From NCBI RefSeq assembly GCF_900091705.1, contig NZ_LT594785.1:751257-796117 (forward strand): 44,861 nt of DNA, in the 5' to 3' direction. Shown here piece after piece: positions 42,509-44,861 of this stretch; the first letter of the stretch is position 1; every line of letters starts with the position of its first letter. This DNA is from Clostridium mediterraneense. Its GTDB lineage: Bacteria > Bacillota > Clostridia > Clostridiales > Clostridiaceae. Both the position numbers and the translations under genes were made by a program. The notes under the pieces were generated by a model. The model saw only the letters and a program-made list of their open reading frames with translations. It was not told where the DNA came from and searched no databases.

Positions 42509-43153
42509 ATGAAAAAGAAGTATTTATCAATTTTAGTTATATTATTAACTATGATTTTAGTTATATTTATGGTAAAAGGGAGTAGAAATGATGATGGATA
42601 TATTATGGTTAAAAGTGATCAAGAAATTAAAAAAGAAGAAAAATTAGCTGATAGTTCTAAAATAATTAATGAAAAAGAATTAGATAATTTTATTAGTGAT
42701 CTAGAATCAAAAAATCATAATGAAGAAAATTTATCAAATGATAGTGGAGAGAAGATAAAAAAAGAAAATAATGATATTGAGTTTAAAAATACAATAACTA
42801 AGGAGCAAGCTTTAGAAGAAGATATTAATAGTATTAAAGAGATTGATAGTGAATATCAAATTGATAAAAGTGATAATGAAACAAAAGAAGTAATATTTAA
42901 GGTAGACAAAGAAAAAATAATTTCTAAGATGACAAGTGAAGATAGAAAAACTTTAACAAGGATGGTAAAAAAATTATCTATGTATGATTATGCTAGAATG
43001 ATAAATACTATAAAAAATAATGGTGAAGAAGAAGCAGCATTAGATGTTTTAGAAATATTAACAAAAAGATTGAATAATGAAGAGTATAATAAAATAAAAG
43101 GGATATTAGATCCATATATAAATATAGATTTATTAGAGGAGAAAAGTTTATAA
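42509..43153 (+). CDS. Membrane-anchored protein of unknown function
   Basis: 214 residues that I do not recognise. One N-terminal hydrophobic anchor (about 5-22, MKKKYLSILVILLTMILVIF) precedes a highly charged, disordered-looking middle (about 30-125, rich in Glu, Lys, Asp and Asn). A compact helical C-terminal part (about 140-210) contains LSMYDYARMINTIKNNG and ILTKRLNNEEYNKIKGIL. The predicted topology is N-in with the bulk outside or in the intermembrane space. AAAGAGGTGA precedes the ATG. It stands alone, divergent from yyaC and upstream of the tRNA array. A sporulation or envelope role is plausible from context only. Confidence 0.75.
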   Translation: MKKKYLSILVILLTMILVIFMVKGSRNDDGYIMVKSDQEIKKEEKLADSSKIINEKELDNFISDLESKNHNEENLSNDSGEKIKKENNDIEFKNTITKEQALEEDINSIKEIDSEYQIDKSDNETKEVIFKVDKEKIISKMTSEDRKTLTRMVKKLSMYDYARMINTIKNNGEEEAALDVLEILTKRLNNEEYNKIKGILDPYINIDLLEEKSL

Positions 43154-43231
43154 AAAATTAATTAAAAGAGAGAAATAAGAAGAAAATAAGAAAAATATAA
43201 ATTTAATTTGTTTAAATGGAGAAATTTTAAC

Positions 43232-43260
43232 TTGAAATAAGTATCTGTTAGTTATATACT
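43232..43260 (+). promoter_or_regulatory. Sigma-A promoter of the tRNA array
   Basis: TTGAAA (43232-43237), a 17-bp spacer and TATACT (43255-43260): 5 of 6 in both elements at ideal spacing. The predicted start is near 43267, about 43 bases before the first tRNA. Confidence 0.8.
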
Positions 43261-43272
43261 AATCCTTGTCAG

Positions 43273-43289
43273 TCAGAGAGATTCTCTGA
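43273..43289 (+). other. Leader hairpin of the tRNA transcript
   Basis: A 7-bp perfect stem TCAGAGA/TCTCTGA with a 3-base loop lies between the promoter and the first tRNA. It may mark a processing site. Confidence 0.45.
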
Positions 43290-43309
43290 AAGACATTAAA
43301 AAATAATAT

Positions 43310-43385
43310 GCTGATATGGCTCAATTGGCAGAGCAGCTGATTTGTAATCAGCAGGTTATCGGTTCAAGTCCGATTATCAGCTCCA
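43310..43385 (+). tRNA. tRNA-Thr (UGU), copy 1
   Basis: 76 nt. Acceptor stem GCTGATA pairs with TATCAGC. The anticodon loop TTTGTAA gives anticodon UGU (reads ACA, ACG). GGTTCAAGTCC forms the T arm, and CCA is encoded. Confidence 0.97.
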
Positions 43386-43390
43386 AATGT

Positions 43391-43476
43391 GGTGGGGTTC
43401 CCGAGTGGCCAAAGGGAACAGACTGTAAATCTGTCGTCGTATGACTTCGAAGGTTCGAATCCTTCTCCCACCACCA
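43391..43476 (+). tRNA. tRNA-Tyr (GUA), copy 1
   Basis: 86 nt with the long variable arm typical of bacterial tRNA-Tyr. Acceptor GGTGGGG pairs with TCCCACC (one G-U). The anticodon loop CTGTAAA gives GUA. CCA is encoded. Confidence 0.97.
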
Positions 43477-43489
43477 TTTTTCTCAGTAT

Positions 43490-43565
43490 GGTCGCATAGC
43501 TCAGCTGGGAGAGCACCTGCCTTACAAGCAGGGGGTCACAGGTTCGAGCCCTGTTGCGACCACCA
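43490..43565 (+). tRNA. tRNA-Val (UAC), copy 1
   Basis: 76 nt. Acceptor GGTCGCA pairs with TGCGACC. The anticodon loop CTTACAA gives UAC (reads GUA, GUG). CCA is encoded. Confidence 0.97.
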
Positions 43566-43586
43566 TTTAAAAATTTAAAATAATAT

Positions 43587-43662
43587 GCTGATATGGCTCA
43601 ATTGGCAGAGCAGCTGATTTGTAATCAGCAGGTTATCGGTTCAAGTCCGATTATCAGCTCCA
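43587..43662 (+). tRNA. tRNA-Thr (UGU), copy 2
   Basis: Identical by eye to copy 1, 277 bp downstream. Confidence 0.97.
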
Positions 43663-43667
43663 AATGT

Positions 43668-43753
43668 GGTGGGGTTCCCGAGTGGCCAAAGGGAACAGAC
43701 TGTAAATCTGTCGTCGTATGACTTCGAAGGTTCGAATCCTTCTCCCACCACCA
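43668..43753 (+). tRNA. tRNA-Tyr (GUA), copy 2
   Basis: Identical by eye to the first tRNA-Tyr, 277 bp downstream. Confidence 0.97.
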
Positions 43754-43766
43754 TTTTTCTCAGTAT

Positions 43767-43842
43767 GGTCGCATAGCTCAGCTGGGAGAGCACCTGCCTT
43801 ACAAGCAGGGGGTCACAGGTTCGAGCCCTGTTGCGACCACCA
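43767..43842 (+). tRNA. tRNA-Val (UAC), copy 2
   Basis: Identical by eye to the first tRNA-Val, 277 bp downstream. Confidence 0.97.
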
Positions 43843-43863
43843 TTTAAAAATTTAAAATAATAT

Positions 43864-43939
43864 GCTGATATGGCTCAATTGGCAGAGCAGCTGATTTGTA
43901 ATCAGCAGGTTATCGGTTCAAGTCCGATTATCAGCTCCA
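43864..43939 (+). tRNA. tRNA-Thr (UGU), copy 3
   Basis: Identical by eye to copy 1; start of the third unit. Confidence 0.97.
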
Positions 43940-43944
43940 AATGT

Positions 43945-44030
43945 GGTGGGGTTCCCGAGTGGCCAAAGGGAACAGACTGTAAATCTGTCGTCGTATGACT
44001 TCGAAGGTTCGAATCCTTCTCCCACCACCA
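43945..44030 (+). tRNA. tRNA-Tyr (GUA), copy 3
   Basis: Identical by eye to the first tRNA-Tyr; third unit. Confidence 0.97.
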
Positions 44031-44043
44031 TTTTTCTCAGTAT

Positions 44044-44119
44044 GGTCGCATAGCTCAGCTGGGAGAGCACCTGCCTTACAAGCAGGGGGTCACAGGTTCG
44101 AGCCCTGTTGCGACCACCA
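44044..44119 (+). tRNA. tRNA-Val (UAC), copy 3
   Basis: Identical by eye to the first tRNA-Val; third unit. Confidence 0.97.
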
Positions 44120-44140
44120 TTTAAAAATTTAAAATAATAT

Positions 44141-44216
44141 GCTGATATGGCTCAATTGGCAGAGCAGCTGATTTGTAATCAGCAGGTTATCGGTTCAAGT
44201 CCGATTATCAGCTCCA
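44141..44216 (+). tRNA. tRNA-Thr (UGU), copy 4
   Basis: Identical by eye to copy 1; start of the fourth unit. Confidence 0.97.
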
Positions 44217-44221
44217 AATGT

Positions 44222-44307
44222 GGTGGGGTTCCCGAGTGGCCAAAGGGAACAGACTGTAAATCTGTCGTCGTATGACTTCGAAGGTTCGAATCCTTCTCCC
44301 ACCACCA
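44222..44307 (+). tRNA. tRNA-Tyr (GUA), copy 4
   Basis: Identical by eye to the first tRNA-Tyr; fourth unit. Confidence 0.97.
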
Positions 44308-44320
44308 TTTTTCTCAGTAT

Positions 44321-44396
44321 GGTCGCATAGCTCAGCTGGGAGAGCACCTGCCTTACAAGCAGGGGGTCACAGGTTCGAGCCCTGTTGCGACCACCA
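44321..44396 (+). tRNA. tRNA-Val (UAC), copy 4
   Basis: Identical by eye to the first tRNA-Val; fourth unit. Confidence 0.97.
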
Positions 44397-44417
44397 TTTA
44401 AAAATTTAAAATAATAT

Positions 44418-44493
44418 GCTGATATGGCTCAATTGGCAGAGCAGCTGATTTGTAATCAGCAGGTTATCGGTTCAAGTCCGATTATCAGCTCCA
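44418..44493 (+). tRNA. tRNA-Thr (UGU), copy 5
   Basis: Identical by eye to copy 1; start of the fifth unit. Confidence 0.97.
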
Positions 44494-44498
44494 AATGT

Positions 44499-44584
44499 GG
44501 TGGGGTTCCCGAGTGGCCAAAGGGAACAGACTGTAAATCTGTCGTCGTATGACTTCGAAGGTTCGAATCCTTCTCCCACCACCA
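44499..44584 (+). tRNA. tRNA-Tyr (GUA), copy 5
   Basis: Identical by eye to the first tRNA-Tyr; fifth unit. Confidence 0.97.
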
Positions 44585-44597
44585 TTTTTCTCAGTAT

Positions 44598-44673
44598 GGT
44601 CGCATAGCTCAGCTGGGAGAGCACCTGCCTTACAAGCAGGGGGTCACAGGTTCGAGCCCTGTTGCGACCACCA
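44598..44673 (+). tRNA. tRNA-Val (UAC), copy 5
   Basis: Identical by eye to the first tRNA-Val; last complete unit in the window. Confidence 0.97.
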
Positions 44674-44694
44674 TTTAAAAATTTAAAATAATAT

Positions 44695-44770
44695 GCTGAT
44701 ATGGCTCAATTGGCAGAGCAGCTGATTTGTAATCAGCAGGTTATCGGTTCAAGTCCGATTATCAGCTCCA
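44695..44770 (+). tRNA. tRNA-Thr (UGU), copy 6
   Basis: Identical by eye to copy 1; sixth unit, which is cut by the window edge after its tRNA-Tyr. Confidence 0.97.
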
Positions 44771-44775
44771 AATGT

Positions 44776-44861
44776 GGTGGGGTTCCCGAGTGGCCAAAGG
44801 GAACAGACTGTAAATCTGTCGTCGTATGACTTCGAAGGTTCGAATCCTTCTCCCACCACCA
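44776..44861 (+). tRNA. tRNA-Tyr (GUA), copy 6
   Basis: Complete, ending with its CCA on the last base of the window. A sixth tRNA-Val would be expected to start near 44875. Confidence 0.95.

Larger units (their letters stand above)
43310..44861 (+). repeat. 277-bp perfect tandem repeat of a tRNA Thr-Tyr-Val unit
   Basis: The Thr gene recurs at 43310, 43587, 43864, 44141, 44418 and 44695, a constant 277-bp period. The tRNAs and the spacers appear identical in every unit by eye. Five complete units and a sixth Thr-Tyr pair are present, and the window ends exactly at the CCA of the last Tyr gene, so the true copy number is not known. Confidence 0.97.

Overview
The window is a stretch of a low-G+C, endospore-forming Firmicute chromosome, almost certainly Clostridium sensu stricto (cluster I, broadly C. 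perfringens-like). The grounds are strong A/T codon bias, AGGAGG-type ribosome binding sites, rho-independent terminators after most operons, a clostridial thiolase, and an unusually dense set of sporulation genes (yabG, sipL, spoIIR, ywmB, spoIID, spoIIQ, spoIIID, mbl, yyaC, CotS-family genes). I cannot name the species.

Layout. 1-1.3 kb: the 3' end of a repetitive secreted or surface-type protein (10-residue repeats) and a GNAT acetyltransferase. 1.3-7.6 kb: a spore-coat island alternating two GT4 glycosyltransferases (minus strand) with three CotS-family kinase-fold proteins and one CotS relative that has lost its N-lobe and catalytic residues (plus strand). 7.8-11.0 kb: yabG protease, veg and sipL. 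11.2-14.6 kb: cyanophycinase and cyanophycin synthetase. 14.7-18.4 kb: ispE, spoIIR, a DUF1934 gene and rho (with an Asn-rich insert). 18.5-19.9 kb, minus strand: an MGDG-synthase/UgtP-type glycosyltransferase and rpmE. 20.1-27.8 kb: tdk, a DUF1385-PrmC fusion, prfA, a small membrane protein, a Sua5-type gene, rpiB, upp and wecB. 28.0-29.2 kb: thiolase. 29.8-36.2 kb: the ATP synthase operon atpIBEFHAGDC, whose delta gene encodes only the C-terminal domain. 36.4-42.4 kb: ywmB-murA, spoIID, spoIIQ, spoIIID-mbl, and yyaC on the minus strand. 42.5-43.2 kb: a membrane-anchored unknown. 43.3 kb to the end: a perfect 277-bp tandem array of tRNA-Thr/Tyr/Val genes, 17 in view, running off the window.

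How the genes work together. Many act at successive sporulation stages: SpoIIR (forespore-to-mother-cell signal), SpoIID and SpoIIQ (engulfment), SpoIIID (mother-cell regulator), SipL (coat attachment), CotS-like proteins plus glycosyltransferases (outer layers) and YabG (coat processing). Candidate sigma-F-type promoters precede spoIIR and spoIIQ, and sigma-K-type promoters precede the first CotS gene and yabG. The rest is housekeeping: translation termination (prmC, prfA), t6A (Sua5), nucleotide salvage (tdk, upp), wall precursors (murA, wecB) and energy (atp).

The observations I consider most worth following are the truncated ATP synthase delta subunit with a divergent alpha N-terminus and alpha P-loop, the CotS pseudokinase inside the coat-glycan island, the DUF1385-PrmC fusion beside prfA, the Asn-rich prion-like insert in Rho, a metal-site-degenerate SpoIIQ, and the perfect tRNA tandem array.
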